This document shows positions 40,601-54,865 of a stretch of 64,000 nt of DNA, piece by piece (within the stretch, counting starts at the first letter, position 1; each line of letters opens with the position of its first letter). A program made the position numbers and the translations under genes. Origin of the DNA: Bradysia coprophila (Eukaryota; Arthropoda; Insecta; Diptera; Sciaridae); NCBI RefSeq assembly GCF_014529535.1, contig NW_023503584.1, positions 4,014,832 through 4,078,831 on the forward strand, read 5' to 3'. Below the pieces are notes generated by a model that did not search any database, had not been told where the DNA came from, and saw nothing but the letters and a program-made list of their open reading frames with translations.

Positions 40601-42178
40601 TTTTTGATAGCTTCAATTTGGAAATGGTGAAGAGTATAAAATAAATAAAAAAAAATAATTTCAATTTCAATAACTAAGTGATTGTGCGACCATTTTAATT
40701 TTGGCCGCGCCAATGGGATACTATGGGTTCGAAGCATTTTTTTGAAGGAAAATCGAAAATGACTTTTTATATACAAATGGAGCTGATTGTAAGCACATTT
40801 AGAGAAATGAAATGGGAAGCCTGTCAACGCTTCAGAAACGGTTAATCTTCTGTAATCGATAGTGATGACAAAATTAAACGATTAGCCGTTTCTAAAGGTG
40901 AAAATTAGGGTTCGATGAACGTGAATTTTCAGGTCAAATACTGAAGAGGTTTTGACAATTTTATTTAATGGTTTGTCTAATGGCTTAGGATACTTTCCGT
41001 AAAAATAAGGAAAGTATTGGGCGCGGAGACAATACTTTTTACTCCTTATTGAGTCCTAATTCATTGAAAACTTTATAGCCATTTTCTCTGGTCTACTGGC
41101 GACAAACGGACTGACAAGCTCAAACCATCAATACTCTCGACTGACTAAACAGATTCTAAGGTCGTGAAAATGTTTTCGCCAATCTTCACAGATTTTCACG
41201 ATTTTTGTGAATCTCAAAATCTGAGAAAATTCGTCAAAATTCGTGAAAGTTCACGAAAATTCGTGGCATTTCTCGAAAAACATTTTCAGAATTGAATGCT
41301 CTGGATCTAAATGATTCTGTTTGTTTTTGCTATTTTTCATTGAGTTATTGTCCCTTCACATTCACACCCGATGCGCTACTACTTTCAATATGTCACACGT
41401 CTTGAAGCACAATTTGTATTAACAAAAGCGCAGATTTTTCTTGTAAAAGTTTCCTTGTTAATGTGTAGGGTGGCTAGTCCTAACTATCAATCTACGTTTG
41501 ACTACCCTTGTCGAAATTATTTAATTTTTGGTTGATTAAAATTTACAGACAAACGCCCTGTGGCAAGAAATATCAAACAATCATCAAGCGTCATTTACCT
41601 GAATCTAATGCAAAAAAGATCCGAATGGAAGGCATGAGAAAATGATTCGTCTCGATGTTATAGCATCAGTAATTCAATCAATAAACACAAAACAAAATGC
41701 CTTTTCACTTACTTGTTTGGATCGTAGTCCATGGTACTTTGTATCATCATCGCATTAATTTTATCCTCCTCGGATCCGTTCATCCGCAATAAATCGGCAT
41801 TCGGTTGATCGGATTCATTTTGAATCGATCGACCCTGTCCCTTGTCAGCCGATGGATCCCATGCCTTTTTCGGTTGTCGGGCTAGTGGGATCCGAGCAAT
41901 GATCAGCGAAGTGTTTTTCGGTATAAGAGTTGAGTCGTCCGTGTACTCTACAAGATGACAAAGTGGTTAGCGGCTGGAATAAACTTTGCAATAAATTTGA
42001 CCACAATTTTACCTTCCTTGGTCTGAGCGTTAGTAATCTGAAGATCAAAATCCACCGTCTTCCCCAGTCGTTTCTGATGTAAAATGGCTTTCTTCAAATC
42101 GTCGACCGAAATGTGAAGTCCATCGAATGCGATGGTATCGAAGTCCAGAGCACTTTTGAATTTATAGTGAACCGACAT
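25672..42178 (-). CDS. snama: RBBP6 / Snama E3 ubiquitin ligase
   Basis: A complete 1742-residue protein from 12 exons: 42013-42178, 41713-41947, 40291-40610, 39698-39856, 39317-39630, 38967-39250, 38448-38903, 38280-38390, 37276-37359, 35290-35388, 34208-34369 and 25672-28510. All have GT-AG ends and the phase closes exactly. Domains in order: an N-terminal ubiquitin-like DWNN domain (1 to about 80), a CCHC zinc knuckle (C153-C156-H161-C166), a RING/U-box-like finger (217-257, with the characteristic CC pair at 232-233), an acidic stretch ending SDYEDNITV, a Pro/Gln/His-rich region, an RS-rich region (about 590-715), then a very charged Lys/Arg/Glu/Asp tail encoded by the last exon and ending in Lys-rich sequence. 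The family acts in the nucleus on p53/MDM2-type targets and in mRNA 3'-end processing. The length matches human RBBP6. A 5'UTR exon acceptor probably lies at 42239. Confidence 0.97.
29602..29660. repeat. Small stem-loop
   Basis: Perfect 12-bp arms CTGGAGTGCCGA / TCGGCACTCCAG enclose a 35-base loop. It may be a tiny MITE relic. Confidence 0.5.
30012..30235. mobile_element. MITE with TA flanks inside snama intron 11
   Basis: A 224-bp element flanked by TA on both sides. The terminal inverted repeats of about 60 bases start CTGGGAATA / TATTCCCTG and include GATCTAGCAACA and TTTTGTATCAGCTGGTG with their complements. The centre has GTGTGTG-rich sequence. No coding content. Consistent with a Tc1/mariner-derived MITE. 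Confidence 0.82.
31968..32071. repeat. Hairpin repeat with CTTCGG apex on minus strand
   Basis: Arms of about 46 bases (CACCTGTGTCTAAATG..., GGACGAGTTGG..., TGATCC and complements) have few mismatches. The centre TAATCCGAAGGCGCGGAT puts CTTCGG on the minus strand. Weaker pairing extends to roughly 31942-32102. It lies within snama intron 11. Confidence 0.82.
35389..37275 (-). other. snama intron 9 (1.9 kb)
   Basis: Bounded by GT at 37275 and AG at 35389. Apart from a tRNA-like relic near 36353-36418, nothing is recognised. The neighbouring large introns 10 (34370-35289), 8 (37360-38279) and 2 (40611-41712) likewise show no gene. Confidence 0.7.
36353..36418 (-). other. tRNA-like relic
   Basis: On the minus strand ATTTCAC at one end pairs with GTGAAAT at the other, like an acceptor stem. 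GAGTTCGAATCC matches the polymerase III B box at the expected place. GAACAC / GTGTTC forms an arm in the middle. At 66 bases it is too short, and the D arm and a proper anticodon loop are missing, so it is at best a decayed tRNA or SINE head. Confidence 0.25.
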
Positions 42179-43369
42179 GATTCGGTGCTAAGACTTGCGA
42201 CGTAGTAGTAACAGCGGGCAATTAAAACATAGTCTCGGCTGAAACAAAAATATTCAAAAATCCGAGGTTAAAAATCGATGATATGTGATAAGTCCGTCTC
42301 TTGTCGTTGAAAAGAGAAATTAAGGCAAATTATAGTGCATTCAGAGAAATATGCCCTGAGGAGAACGTAATTATGAAACTCTCTATACCAGTACTGGCAG
42401 GTCACCACCAAATTAATGAAACGAATCTTTCATTGAACTAATCAATCAATCAACAGTCAATCGTTAAAAACTCACACAACAGCACAAAATGTTGTGGTGA
42501 ACGTAACGTAGAAATTTAATGTGCCTGCTCTTCTTAACAAAAAAAAATTGGGACCGAACAACACTTGCACAAACACAATCTATACACTTCGGGCATTACC
42601 CTTCGATCGATTTTTTTTGCATTTATTTCTGTCTCGGTTTCAATTCGCTTACCGGATAAAAGTCGCTCAGATATCACCGAAATAATGTGGCAATTAATTT
42701 CGTTAATCGAAACTAAATTGAGATTTTCTGTATATTTCAAACTGGCGGATGCCGAAATTAAGGTTGCCTGCTGTCAAAATAGGCGTATATTACATTCTGT
42801 CAACATGGTATCCAGTAACACATTCCCAACATCCTGTTGACGATAATCAAAATTCCATTAATTTTACCGCCGACAAGAAGTAAACATTTTTTTTGCAAAA
42901 CAAATGCAAAAACCTATTTCTTTTATAGGTTGAAAATTTGCGTGAAAATGCCGGAGCCATTACGGAAGAAAAATGCTATACGACCCGTACACACAAAACA
43001 CATCCGTTTTCAGCTAAACGTAGCTCGATAGCAACACCAATCGATAGTTTCAAGTTTACTTACAATTTAATGGATCACTTTTCAATGCGTTTAACTATTA
43101 AAATATGTTAATATCCCCAGTAAAATGCTATTAAAAACTTATTTCTTACAGCACGCTTTTGAACGCTTATCTTGAACAAAGTTTTTAATGACGGAAAGAA
43201 ATTTTTCTGTACGACACTGTCGCACGATAAGTTTTGAGTGCTGTACTGAATTGTACTAGTTTCTTTTAGCGGCACGTCATCTATTATCGACAGCAACGAT
43301 TGATATCAGAATGAGCGGTATAATCAAGAAGCGGTATAAATAATGGCCTGATTATAAATATTGCATATA

Positions 43370-43539
43370 AGTTTGTTCCAAGGCCATGCGAATAGTCAAA
43401 TTACTGTTAAATTTCATCCATATATAGACATAACCCCATCAACATTTCTATGTAAAATCGCGTAGGTTATGTTTCTGTGGATGAAATCGTTGCCGTTTGT
43501 GTTGTTAAAGTTCGGGTTTACAGTTATTTGGAACAAACC
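43370..43539. mobile_element. TA-flanked MITE, family A copy 1
   Basis: A 170-bp element with ends AGTTTGTTCCAA / TTGGAACAAACC, flanked by TA. Inner inverted blocks are TTTCATCCA / TGGATGAAA and ACATAACC / GGTTATGT. The same ends and TTTCATCCATAT core recur at 51447-51578, which defines a family. Confidence 0.82.
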
Positions 43540-43758
43540 TATTTAAAAATTGGTTTAACTCTCTGGCGTAAGGCATTATTTGATTGGCCTTTATATTCTC
43601 TCTTGCTCGTACGTAAATACGAGTTATTTCTAGTGATATTTCAAGTATCGAATAATTTGGAATGATTTGGAATAATCGATGAGTCCACAGGTAAATGCTG
43701 TTTGTAAAGTAAATCTGAAATGGAATAGTTTTGTTAGTAAAATTCTAATACATTTTTA

Positions 43759-44042
43759 GTACATTACGTCATAAAATTATTAATGCCAGCAATTTTGTGA
43801 ACCAACTTCACTGCTACTGGAATCCCTGAACGACATTTAACAGATACTTTACCAAGATAGATATTCGCCTAGTCGGTTGGCCTGTAGAGGCGCCACATTT
43901 TTGTATAGTACTTCATTCTTACTGGACTATTTTTTTGTGAAACAACTTCACATTGATTCATTCCTATGAAATGTCACAGCAGTGAAGTTGGTTCACATGA
44001 AAATAAGCGCAGTGACAGCAGTAATTTTATGACAGAATGTAC
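43759..44042. mobile_element. TA-flanked MITE, two nested inverted pairs
   Basis: A 284-bp element flanked by TA. The ends are GTACATTACGTCATAAAATTA and, inverted, the same with two changes. A second inverted pair, GTGAACCAACTTCACTGCT with its complement, lies just inside. No open frame of note. Likely a non-autonomous DNA transposon. Confidence 0.8.
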
Positions 44043-44655
44043 TAAAATATGGGAAAACTCTATTACAATTCTTCTTAGTTTCTAAACATCATTCTCCTAT
44101 AGTGTGGAGGTAATACCAGTCAAACCAGAGCCTATTATTGGGATTTTTTTTCAGAATTATCATAATTTCGTTGCAATTTTCAGAATTTTGGAATTAAAAT
44201 TCCCGATAATAAGCCCTGACGCGTGGACTAGCACATAAACTTAATGCTACTAACACATTTTTTAAACAAGGTCGACTATGATTTACTTGTGTTTCACAAG
44301 ATATTTTCGCTTTCTAAAAACGCATGAAGTCTTAACGAAGGGATGAGATGGCGTTTGTATCGAACTTTCGAGCCACCTATACACTGTATTTACCTTGTAT
44401 TTTACCAGAGTGAAGTTATTCCACAAGAACCTAGGTTTCCTATAAACTATCCAGTGTGGATTGACATTTCGATGTTGCGCTTGGAAGAGACCTATATGAC
44501 ATTGTGAACCATTACGACCATTACTGTCGATAACAGATGACATAGCCGTCGGCTGTCATTCCTGGCACTTCATTATGTACGATGACGGCACCACCGGCAC
44601 GATAAGTTTTTCTGTCGCATATGTCAAGTCACCTGATTCCTCATCATCGATTCTG

Positions 44656-45368
44656 ATGAAAATGTCAAATCAAGTTGTGAAAGGTATAAGTTGTTCCTCC
44701 TTGCATAAAAATAACAAAATTCACAGTTCGATTAGAATCGGAAGTAAAAATTAATTGATTTTGCAGATATTGGAGAAATATACACACGACTGTTCGACAA
44801 TCGATCTTTTCTTAGCGGAGAAATTGTTTATTTCGTTAGAGAGTTCGAGGTATGCATTTACATCCAAATCAATTTGTGGAATATTTTCAGATATTTTAAT
44901 TTAATGGATTCGAGTTGGATCACGTGAATTTAAAATTAAACTTTTCCAACAACAGGAAAAACGTCAAGACCGAGAAATCGAAGGACTGTTCACGACACTG
45001 CAGAATACCATCGAAAATCGGGACTCGAGTATTGAGAAATTTCGTTTGGCGTCAGAAGTCCATTTGAGTGACATCAAAACAAATTTGGATTCGGTGAAAA
45101 GCGTTTTGGACACGGTACTGGACGATCAGCCGGCAGAAGATTTGGTAAGATGAGAAACTTTTCGATAGTGGACCGTGACTTAATCGCCCTACATTTTCAG
45201 TGTAAACCTTTAGAGGAAAATCGTGCCCGCAGACAGATTGAATGGCAGCAGTTTGTTGATGATATGGCACATAAGTGCGCACGCGTAGATAATACATTTG
45301 AGGAAAAAGAGGAAGAATTACGAGACTTTTACTCGGACTTGGAGCGAAAGCTACACATCAATAATTAG
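44656..45368 (+). CDS. BLOC1S5: BLOC-1 subunit 5 (Muted)
   Basis: A 155-residue protein from four exons: 44656-44683, 44767-44849, 44956-45144 and 45201-45368. The short introns (56-106 bp) have GT-AG ends and the frame closes. The family signature lies near the N-terminus: DIGEIYTRLFDNR, then YFVREFEEKR (compare the vertebrate LGEIHSRLLDHR and YFVKEFEEKR). The rest is predicted coiled coil with a conserved W-Q-Q-F-V-D-D segment near the C-terminus. BLOC-1 is a cytosolic octamer that sorts cargo from endosomes to lysosome-related organelles such as pigment granules. The start was chosen as the first ATG; a second ATG two codons later is equally possible. The stop is only 23 bases before the next gene's ATG. 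Confidence 0.88.
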
Positions 45369-45371
45369 GTC

Positions 45372-45377
45372 AATAAA
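45372..45377 (+). terminator. AATAAA between BLOC1S5 and TMEM199
   Basis: A canonical polyadenylation hexamer 3 bases after the BLOC1S5 stop and 14 bases before the TMEM199 ATG. If used, cleavage would fall inside the TMEM199 coding start. The hexamer may be fortuitous. Confidence 0.35.
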
Positions 45378-45391
45378 CCATCCCAACAGAA

Positions 45392-46395
45392 ATGTCAAAA
45401 GGTGCGATAAAAGATCCATCAATCAAATTGAAGCCGTCAGAGCAGCTGATCGACTTTATGGTCTCACTCAGTGATGAATTCGAGCTGCCTGAGAACGTCT
45501 GGAAATTCATCGAAACAAGGGGAGGTAAAGTGGGCAAAATAACTGCAGCCGAGGTGGCAAAGCCGTCATTTTCCAAAGATGAAATCAAGCTTTTGAACGA
45601 CTTACCCAAAACTGAAAACACCGAGTTCAATTTGGCGGACCTTGCCATCGATTCCGATGAATCTGATGATGAATTGGACGAGAACATCGAAAATTTGAAT
45701 TCCAAGCCAATGAGCAAAAGTCAGGCGGCTAAACAGAAAAGACTTCAAAAGGCGAAAGAGCGATCAAAGCTGACCATCAATTTGAACGACATCAAGTGGC
45801 TCAACAACAAATTAGTGGAGAAGCGAAGCACCGACTCTGATTTCAATTTGTATTTGAACGAGTTGTTGAAAGGGTCCCGATTGGTGTTGCCACAGAATGA
45901 AATTTTGGAACGTAACCCCGAACTGGAAGCGAGATGTGTAAGACTGCGTTTGGAACAAGAGGCCAGAATGTATAATGCGATGACGAAGAACGTTGATTCG
46001 AGTCGAACTAAATTGCCGGAGGACACTATATCCTACCAAAGTAAGTGCTGTCGTCGATATAACACATCAGGTCACTTAATCTGTTAATTGTTTTTCCTCT
46101 GCCAGTGAAGCAAATAAATCGTCAATTGATCGCCGTTGCCCAATTCATTTTCTCCATAGCCGCCGGATTTGCGTTTGGTTTCATTGGCGTGGAATTGATG
46201 ATCGGAAATTTGGATTTCGGTTTCCGTTTGCTGTTGGGCATTTTATGTGCTTTAGTCATCGCTTTGGCGGAAATTTACTTTTTGGCTAAGAAGTTGAATG
46301 AAGAGTACGATCTGTCTCTACCGCAGAAAGTTAATGTTAATATGCCGTCAGAAGAGGTTATAAATGAGATTGGCGGCAAGGAGCACTATGAATGA
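45392..46395 (+). CDS. TMEM199: TMEM199 / Vma12-like V-ATPase assembly factor
   Basis: A 312-residue protein from two exons, 45392-46040 and 46106-46395, joined by a 65-bp GT-AG intron that splits an ATG codon. The N-terminal two thirds are cytosolic and charged, with an acidic run (SDESDDELDE, about 88-97) followed by a Lys-rich helix. The C-terminal exon has two hydrophobic helices, AVAQFIFSIAAGFAFGFIG and LLLGILCALVIALAEIYFL, as in the Vma12/TMEM199 family. The family sits in the ER membrane and helps assemble the Vo sector of the vacuolar ATPase. The protein is longer than human TMEM199 (208 residues), mainly in the N-terminal region. The context AACAGAAATG is acceptable for initiation. 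Confidence 0.88.
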
Positions 46396-46435
46396 AAGGA
46401 AAGACCGAACCTTTTTCTGTATTATTTGAAAATTG

Positions 46436-46441
46436 AATAAA
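46436..46441 (+). terminator. Polyadenylation signal of TMEM199
   Basis: AATAAA 40 bases after the TMEM199 stop, in a typical position for a short 3'UTR. Confidence 0.65.
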
Positions 46442-46627
46442 TTCCAGTTGTTTTATCACCCAAAAATTTCGTTTTCGTCTGAGTGCAGTAAGAGACGAAC
46501 AGAGAAGAGAACAATCATTAAGGCCACGGGAATCTCAATCTTGCAATATGGCAATCGCTTGGTTCTCAAATGTGTGCGATTGAATGGAATGGAACCCCAG
46601 TGGAAAATAAAGCTAGTCCGATCACTT

Positions 46628-46754
46628 CAACGCACTTCAAGTAAAAGTGATCCAGCTGTCAATGAACTATTTTGTATGAAATATTCTTTTTACAGTGTTT
46701 TACACGGTTAAATTTCAGCATCCTAAGAGTACCACTCATGCTTGAAGTGCGTTG
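46628..46754. mobile_element. Small MITE-like inverted repeat
   Basis: A 127-bp segment with 14-bp perfect inverted ends CAACGCACTTCAAG / CTTGAAGTGCGTTG. A second small hairpin GATCACTT / AAGTGATC overlaps the left end. It lies just downstream of TMEM199. Confidence 0.55.
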
Positions 46755-47602
46755 GTGAATGCCCTTTAAAGTCATAAAATTAATCGAACGTCTCTGAAGA
46801 TCTATGACATAAACCGACCTACGAAAATAGATCAGTAAATGCGGTTGGTTTTGGGCGATGGAGCTAGTTGGAACAAGTCTGAGCATCAATTTAACTTTAC
46901 AGTTCCCTCTATCTTACCTTCCGCTTAATCACACCTTCTCAATCCAAGTCGCCTTACATTGTAAATAGTCTGTGACCGATTGCAACATGTTACATAGGGT
47001 GACGCAATTAAATGTCAAAGACTATTTAGGTCGAAAATAAACCAAATTTAAGCTCCTACAACACTAAGATGTTTCGTAAACGGATCAGTCATTTAATATT
47101 CTTATATGCGGACGGGCGCGGAGTTCCTCTATAAAACAGTGTATTTGCATTGCAGCTCAGTGAAATTGTATTTCTGACCCGTGTGGAGTCTACCTGCGAC
47201 TCGGCCTCCAAACTTCAAAGTAGTCAGAAAATTCCACTCAGAAGAGACAGAGACGTTACACCGAATCACAAAAACTGAAGGTCTTGTCGGAAATTCTTTT
47301 AGAATTTGAGTTCCAACCAACGGTAAAGTTTGTTTTAGTTGAATAATTTGTCAGGAATTTCTAATTTAACTTCAATTGATACGAATCCGTGTGACCCACT
47401 GTCGGAATCATAATGCCAGAAGACCATGCCCAGATCAATTTAATACTTTTTTATGTATAATTGGTAAAGTCAATGCCAATGATTATTAGATATCAATCAG
47501 AGAAATTATAACAGATAGCGCTGCGTCGGCTGGGCGGAAGTAACGCCATCTGTTTTAATTATGATGTCAATATATTTTCGTCTGTACCAAGGTAGATTTA
47601 TG
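46755..47602. other. Intergenic stretch, nothing recognised
   Basis: No gene, RNA or repeat that I can support. Confidence 0.4.
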
Positions 47603-47833
47603 CAAGGTTCTGAAAGAACAGGTTAAGACACTTACGAAGGCGGGGGAAACACAAATCTTGACAATTCAGACATGTATATAGTTTGAAAAGTCAACTTGAA
47701 AACAAAATTGTTTTTTGTTAAGTTGAAATCGTCATATAAAATTTTCCAAACCTAATTGGCGCTACAGGAAAATTTTGATCACACCGCCTTCGTGATCAAC
47801 TCGAAAGTGTCTTAACCTTCTTTCAGAACCTTG
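47603..47833. mobile_element. MITE with CAAGGTTCTGAAAGAA ends
   Basis: A 231-bp segment with inverted ends CAAGGTTCTGAAAGAA / TTCTTTCAGAACCTTG, followed inward by GGTTAAGACACTT and GAAGGCGG with their complements. The centre is AT-rich. No target duplication was recognised. Confidence 0.78.
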
Positions 47834-50803
47834 GATATATTGGTGAAATCCATGTGATGCTATACGAAAGTGATAAAATTATTCTCGAAATTCATCGTCG
47901 CCTATGCTAACTGCAACCTTATGTACTCAATTTGATTATTTTCTCAAAATTTGTTGAAAATCTCAAAATAAGATATAAGAATGGTGCAGCGAAAGTTCTG
48001 ACTCGGTAGCTGATGATGGTTTCAGATGTTGCAGAGATTACGGATAAAGTCAAGATACTGTACTTTCATACGTAACCTCACTTAAGTTTCGTTAAATGTT
48101 TCGTTCATTCATTTCTTGACGTAAATGGTATTTCCTGACGTGGATGACATTTAAACGACCTTGGAGATGATTTATATTGAAATAGAAAATGCTAAATTAG
48201 TTTATCTTTCCGTTTTGTTATAATATTTTATAAATTAAAAATTATAAATTTAGGCAAAATGGAAATGAAAATTACAATTAATATTTTTACACAAACTAAA
48301 AAATAATTTTTATCGAATGTTTTTCTTCTTTTAATTCATTTTGTTTGATTTTTAATACAATTTTCTCTTTTCGTTTTTTTTTTCTTGTGTGTTTTGTGTG
48401 GCTCTAAATAAACATAAAATAACACTTCACTGTCTGGCTAGTTATCGTTCGCATTTTTAATTCTGACTTTCTATCCATTCATTTTATTTATTTTTATTTT
48501 TAAATATTTTTATTTGTTTTTCTTAATCTTTCTTTTAATTAAACCTCAAGAAGCAAAAAGCTGATGCGGTTGTTGATGTCCGTTGATGTTTTTCTTTTGT
48601 GTTCCACTTCTTTTTATATTATATATTCTCGTCGTCATTCGGGTTTTTTTGTGTTTCATAACTTGTTTTCCATCTTTTTGCTTTTGCATTTTTTTAATTA
48701 ATTTTATATATAATATAAGGCAAAGAAATTATTTACAATTCATACTTTTTTCATGAAAATTTACTTTCAGCTCTTATACATTCGCGCGTTTTACTTTCAT
48801 TAAACATTTTTTATGTTAATTCTCTTCTCCTTTTTTTTTGCTAAAATCATTTTTACGTTGATCAATGAACAGATACAAATTTCTTTTAAAATCAATTAAC
48901 TAAATAATTTCAAAATCATAAATTCTTCACAATTTTCTCTTTTTCTTTTTATTTTAGGCTCTAACGTGTATTAACTGTGTTAGCCTAATCCATTTTTAAA
49001 AATTCTTTTTTCATTGGTTCATTAGTTTTCTTTGGTTGAAAGATGGTAATTGATGTATATGACCATAAAATCAGAAGCAAGGGGAAAAATTACTTTCGTG
49101 ATTATTTTAGGTTCTTACAAGATTAGCGATTTTTCAAAAAGAAAATACCAAAATATAAAAGTCGTCATGCACTCGATCAGACTTTTCTAATTTTCATTGG
49201 AAAGTGCTAAAAAGGTCCAAATTTTACTCTATTATGGCGATGGCAGAACTTCCCGATTATTCATAAACAATTAATCGATAGAAGTCATAACCAAATTTTC
49301 AAACTGCATTCAATTTGTGAAAATTGAAAAAGCGTCACTGACGATCAAAGACAACAGACCACAAAAACGCATGGAAAACTGTAGGAGATGAGATTGCGCC
49401 ACATATCATATGTCACATTACCGATTGTTACGGTGATATAAACTGTCTTGCTTAGTCGGAAGGATCGCCAATTGAGCATGATGAACCGAACGTCACCGTT
49501 TCAATTATGTTCTATTGCATTGTAGTTGAACATAACCAGACTTGAAAAGACAAATTTTTATGAGTTCCGAACCTCTTTGCTAATAAAAAAGATTGTACGT
49601 TTCATCAGCCGTACATCCTGGGTCCTACATCAATAAAAATATCCCAACCAAAAAGGAGCAATAAACGCCACTTTTCATCTCTTTATCCCTAGTTATGTAA
49701 AAGCGTATTAAAAACGATTAAGCTAACTCTCGAAACCATTTCGTTTCACCACTCCGTCGAGAAATTCTACTGGCCGAAACAATCGTCTGATAAATTTCAA
49801 TCCGAATCGCTAACGGAGTGCCAAAACAAAGTGGCAAATTTAACGTGCATAATGACTGTATGTGCAAAAAACCGTTTCGGTGAATATAGAACTACTGTGA
49901 GCTACAAACGAAAGACAGCCAAATGAATGAATTTTATTCACAATTTGTAATCGAACTCGTGTCTGTCGGTGTCTGAACACATTGAATGAATTTGAAATTA
50001 TTTTTGTTTTTTGGAGAGAAAAAAAATCTGACAAAAATTTTGAGACATCAAATCCATTCGGAATATTTTTGGGAATCCGCACACTTTTAATCTGTTTATA
50101 CGTTCCACTGATGTGTCTCCTGTGAATTGTAAAATTGGTTAAATAACCATTTTTTTTGTTTGTTTTTCTTTTTTCAGTATTTTATTTACACATTCATCAG
50201 AGCGCACAATAAACAATGCAAATGATATTACAGAAATGATTATTTATATCGCACATATCTTTTTATTTAAATTTAAATTAAAAAATATTTTCTTCTTCCA
50301 TAAATTATACAATTTGCGATTAATTTAACATTCTCCTATTATATCAATTGTATAATTAATAAATTGTTTTTTTTTGTGTTTTTATGAATTATTTAATATT
50401 TCGAAAATTCCGAAATTATTTATAAAATAATTGTTCATTTTCATCAATTGAATGAAACTTCGAAAAATTCGATTTTTTTTGTTTATTTTTAAATTTTAAT
50501 TTTTTATTTAATTTTGTTGTGTGTATAATAGGTGTGTGTGTCTGTTTGTGTGGGTGTGTCTGTATTCATACATACCACCAAAAAATTAAAATTTGGTTTT
50601 TTGTTTCAATTTTACTTTTCTGTTGCTGAAAATTTTTGTTTCTTTGATTTCTCAATGCATTTTCACACATTTTTCTCTTTATTTTTTTTTCTTCATATTT
50701 TTCTTTGCTCATTTTCATTTTCAATTTTCTCTTTTGCTTATTTGTTTGTTTCCTTTTTTTTAAACGTAAACTTAAACCGTTACACACGGTCGCACACTTA
50801 TTC
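47834..50803 (-). other. AT-rich region downstream of Arf6, possible long 3'UTR
   Basis: From about 48180 the plus strand is markedly T-rich (A-rich in the Arf6 sense) with many TTTATT and TTTTTT tracts. This composition continues to the Arf6 stop codon and could be a long 3'UTR. A GT-rich tract lies at 50519-50563. No protein gene is seen. Confidence 0.4.
50181..50186 (-). terminator. Candidate Arf6 polyadenylation signal
   Basis: Minus-strand AATAAA about 620 bases past the Arf6 stop. Several other hexamers exist farther downstream, so the used site is uncertain. Confidence 0.25.
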
Positions 50804-53944
<3,141 letters not shown>

Positions 53945-53977
53945 GTTGGAATATATGACACCCCTAATGGGGCAACT

Positions 53978-54694
53978 GAAAATGAACAAACAGACGAAAT
54001 GTATTTTAGTTATAATGCGGTGGAAGCTTATTTCGAAGTATAATTGTTTTGGCATTGAAAACTTAAACATTATCGCGTGTCTTGATGTAATAAATTTTCA
54101 ACACCATCGTTACGTATTATATGCGACAATGTTGTGTTCGGCTATGTGTATGGACTATGGACAGATATTATTCTAAGGGCTAAACGGATGGAGGGAAATA
54201 ATTCAATTAATTTTCCCATGCCTGATTTACAAATTTTCTTACAAGACTCATTAACTTGTACGATAAATCATTTCAGTCCATCAACCCCAGTTTACCTTCC
54301 ACAAAAGTGGCATTTTGAATCGAATCGGTTGTTATAATGCTACATTGAGGTTTGATTTTTTTTAACATTATCGATTGTCAAGTCAATTCCCATTAAAAAT
54401 TCCATGCTCAACAGCTACTTAATTCCAGCGTTGTAGTACAAGTATTGTATCTCATTTAATTGATTTAAAGAAACTAGTTCAACGAAGCAATGTGTATGTT
54501 CGTCATAGTTTATTGTTCCATATATCATCTGCCAATCAATACAATTCCATCAGTAAACACAATAAACATCGAAAATAATAAATTATGCCAGAGCGACGCA
54601 CTGCTGACATTAAAATAGACTGACAATACTCAATTTCTCAATTCAGTGACGCAAAGTAAAATTTTCGTTGCAATTTTTGAGAAATGTTTTTTCA
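53978..54694. other. Upstream of Arf6 start, probable 5'UTR intron
   Basis: A pyrimidine-containing acceptor (TTCATTTTCAG) 30-odd bases before the Arf6 ATG implies a 5' non-coding exon farther up. I could not locate it. Confidence 0.45.
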
Positions 54695-54865
54695 TACCTA
54701 GGACCCGAAAAGTGCAACTTCGTCGCCCTTTTTTCTGTCGGATATGAAAACTATTATTTGTACCACGGATTAACAGCCTTTTTTAGCGTATTCGATTCCT
54801 TCGGCTTCCTTCGGCTCTGTCTGGAAAACCTCTATCACGCTAAAAAAGACTTTTAGTCCTAGGTA
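54695..54865. repeat. Foldback repeat with tandem CTTCGGCT apex
   Basis: A 171-bp segment with outer arms TACCTAGGAC / GTCCTAGGTA and inner stem CTTTTTTAGCGT / ACGCTAAAAAAG. Two CTTCGGCT copies lie between the inner arms. Pairing between outer and inner arms is partial. Confidence 0.7.

Larger units (their letters stand above)
42239..44655. other. Divergent intergenic region snama / BLOC1S5
   Basis: The two genes point away from each other, so both promoters should lie here. I could not place TATA or initiator motifs with confidence. Two MITEs (43370-43539 and 43759-44042) occupy the centre. Confidence 0.55.
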
